Assembly (NCBI GenBank): GCA_963970005.1 | Contig: CAXAMN010025317.1 | Span: 519,368-583,367 of the forward strand | Direction of reading: 5' to 3' | DNA from: Durusdinium trenchii | Taxonomy: Eukaryota > Sar > Dinophyceae > Suessiales > Symbiodiniaceae | DNA length: 64,000 nt | Shown: in pieces, positions 62,166 through 64,000 of the stretch | Position numbering within the stretch: position 1 is the stretch's first letter | Layout: each line of letters starts with the position of its first letter | Notes under the pieces: model-generated | Database searches by the model: none | Told to the model about the DNA's origin: nothing | The model's input: the letters and a program-made list of their open reading frames with translations, nothing else | Made by a program: the position numbers and the translations under genes

Positions 62166-64000
62166 GGCCGATGTTGAGATGAAGCCAACAGAGGAAACTC
62201 AGCCCAAAGTACCAAAACGCCCGGCGGGAGCTGTGGCCTCGGATTCGACCCCGACAGCAAAACCAGCTGTCAAAGCCAAGGCCATGCCTCGGGCACCACC
62301 GGTGCCTCCCGTTTCGTCGCCTCTTGGGGAAAACGAAGTTGTGGCATTGCAGTCAAGATCGGTTCCGGGTGCTGCCAATTTGGCGAATCTGAACTCGAAA
62401 CAAGTCTGGATTTCCCGACGCGTCTCGGGCTTGCTCCGAGGCTGGGAGCATAGTAAACAATCCTGGCACAAGGTGCAGCCTCCGAGCTTCGACGCTGGGC
62501 TGTGGATGGATTTTGGCAAGGTGTACTCGTTCATCAAGCGGAAGTACGATGTCAACCTTACCAACGATGAACTGCTGACGGTCATTACATCCAATCACAG
62601 ATTCATGCTCGAGGTGAGGATTGCGCCAAAGGGGACTTTGGTCGGTGGAAAATACCAATATACACCTCTCCGGATCAAAGCGATTCAGAACCATAATGAA
62701 TGGTCAAGCAACAACGTGCAGGACGCACTTCCTGAGCATGAACGCTTTGTCACTCTCGACGAGGAGTATACTTCGGTGGAATACCAGGCCGGCAAATTCC
62801 CTCGGGTTCCGCGAGGTGCGCTGGGAAAGGTGAAGGAGGTGGCCCCCACCATCCTCTATCACTACACGCACCGGGCAGCACTGGTTGAGATCATCAACAT
62901 GGGATTGATTCCAGGCGGCAATCGAACTGGAGCCAGGTTCACATTCTTGACGAAGGAAGATCCGTGGACAATTTCGGGCACTGATTATGCAGCGATGGCG
63001 GCGACTCGCCCCATCTGCGTTGCCTTGGATCTCCAGATGATGATGTTGAACGGGCACCGGCTCATAGAGACAACTGCTGGTACAATCCTATGCCCTGACT
63101 GGCTGGCAAACCGGAACGTGATTTACGTGTATGACATGGAATCCCGATGCTACGCCTTCGCGAACCATGTGTACGCACACTATCGCGGCATCATTACCGG
63201 TGAAACCAAAGCCTTCAATTCAGCACGCACTGGGGGACCAGTTGCCGATGACGATGAAATGGTGAAAAGCCCACTGGAAAAGTACACCTACCAGGTCCTT
63301 GGTGACTATGAGAGATGGTGTGGTAAGGTGGACACCTTTTCCCCATTCGTGTACGGTGAACTGTTTGAACGCCCAGGCGTGAAAGACCAAATGGTATCAG
63401 GAAAGCAGAATCCTGATTTAGAAACATACGAGGTCACGTATGTCGTTCGCAGGCCCAATTTCAACGCCTATAGGAACCAAGTGTCGCCCAAAGAGATGCT
63501 GCCCAACTACAACCGACCTCGGTTTGATTGGCGCAAGATCCACCCCGAGACTGAGGGTTATGGCAACACTCGATGGATGGTCGTTGAGGGCGTTCAGATG
63601 CCAGAAGATCAGTGCCCGACATGCACACATACCTATACCCATGGCATGATGTCCTGCATCACATGCGGCACCTTCCTCAACAATGCCTCGGATCTGTGCA
63701 AAGCTGCCCAGCTCATTCGGATCGAAGAAATTGCATCCGATCTCGGTATCGAAGTCACGATGGACATGGTACCTGAGGACAGGCTGCAAGGAACAGGTGT
63801 GAGGAGGACGCCGGCGGGGACGCCTGGCCATGAAGTTCAACGTGCTTCTCGTTCGGGCATCAACATCTTGAAAGCGAACGCCAAAAGCCATGTCCAAAAG
63901 GCGGAGAAAATGTCCATGACAGTATCGCAGCGACAGCTGACTGACGCTTTCTACGCGTTCAACTTGCTTTCACTTAGTGGTATTGTAGTATTTTTTTTTT
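62084..64000 (+). CDS. Tpt1/KptA-like domain with zinc ribbon, partial
   Basis: A frame without stops from the G6 run (62078-62083) to the window end, over 630 codons, in the +1 frame relative to the SGNH-like ORF. After an Ala/Pro/Lys-rich linker, about 62405-63135 resembles RNA 2'-phosphotransferase. The N-lobe is a winged-helix-like stretch, FGKVYSFIKRKYDVNLTNDE then LLTVITSNHRF, with LRIKAIQNHNEW; its His matches the QGHS position. The C-lobe has TILYHYTHRAALVEIINMGL IPGG, like the LYHGT....I...GL block, and RPICVALDLQMMMLNGHRL. Tpt1 transfers a 2'-phosphate from spliced tRNA to NAD. The usual HGT Gly is Tyr, so activity is uncertain. Further on, CPTC...CITC (about 63613-63666) is a zinc ribbon. 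No stop before 64000; the C-terminus is missing. Confidence 0.65.

Larger units (their letters stand above)
51966..64000 (+). mobile_element. Ty1/copia-type retroelement with extra ORFs (element 2), right end outside window
   Basis: At least 12 kb on the plus strand. Order: Gag and protease, integrase, RT and RNase H with a C-terminal methyltransferase-like domain, an SGNH-like ORF, then a Tpt1-like open frame running off the window. Integrase before RT defines it as copia-type. Its proteins are not close to those of element 1. Inclusion of the two last ORFs rests on tight spacing (65 bases from the pol stop to the next ATG), the same strand, and a shared 20-base repeat. Successive frames differ by +1 at three junctions. 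No LTR or target duplication could be found. Confidence 0.75.

Noticed and set aside
63980..64000. Terminal T run as the polypyrimidine or LTR edge of element 2
   Set aside because: It lies at the window end with no repeat partner at the 5' side, so no boundary can be claimed.
1..64000. CRISPR arrays, bacterial promoters and tRNA or rRNA genes
   Set aside because: No evenly spaced repeats with unique spacers, and no recognisable tRNA or rRNA sequence; the gene structure is eukaryotic.

Overview
The window looks like nuclear DNA of a dinoflagellate, most likely a Symbiodinium-type alga, although I have no search result to confirm this. Four observations point that way. Exon-like GC-rich islands are short and scattered every 0.5-1 kb through AT-richer, microsatellite-rich DNA. 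Some inferred introns seem to use GA as well as GT at the 5' splice site. A 14-base match to the dinoflagellate spliced leader is present. Two very large Ty1/copia-type retroelements have the expanded proteins typical of these genomes. I recognise no rRNA, tRNA, CRISPR array or bacterial operon. A 10-N assembly gap lies at 37640.

Layout. 1-25 kb is mostly intron and intergenic DNA with candidate exons: a Met/Gln/Pro-rich repeat protein (4.9-6.0 kb) with possible further exons to 10.4 kb, a minus-strand exon series (14.9-17.5 kb), and a two-exon plus-strand fragment with matching phases (20.0-20.6 kb). 25.1-33.0 kb is a complete copia-type element on the minus strand: 250-bp LTRs with no difference by eye, a CATTA target duplication, an initiator-Met-like primer site and two overlapping ORFs. 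34.0-36.9 kb holds exons of a leishmanolysin-like (M8) metalloprotease. 40.4-47.3 kb holds a signal-peptide exon, EF-hand exons and the exons of a thioredoxin, as one gene or adjacent genes. 47.3-51.9 kb has little that can be supported. 51.9-64.0 kb (running off the window) is a second, unrelated copia-type element on the plus strand.

The most unusual material is in the two retroelements. Both carry a methyltransferase-like domain with a PC-T motif, at different places: between protease and integrase in the first, after RNase H in the second. The first also has a long membrane-spanning extension after RNase H. The second has a Gag with two CCCH zinc fingers. Downstream of its pol it has an ORF with SGNH-hydrolase motifs, then an open frame resembling RNA 2'-phosphotransferase (Tpt1/KptA) plus a zinc ribbon. 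Its frames are joined by apparent +1 shifts, two of them at G runs, and a 20-base sequence encoding PGGPVV recurs ahead of two accessory domains.

Exon boundaries were inferred by eye from GT/GC/GA...AG, reading phase and codon character. Retroelement calls are secure. Single-exon calls are tentative.
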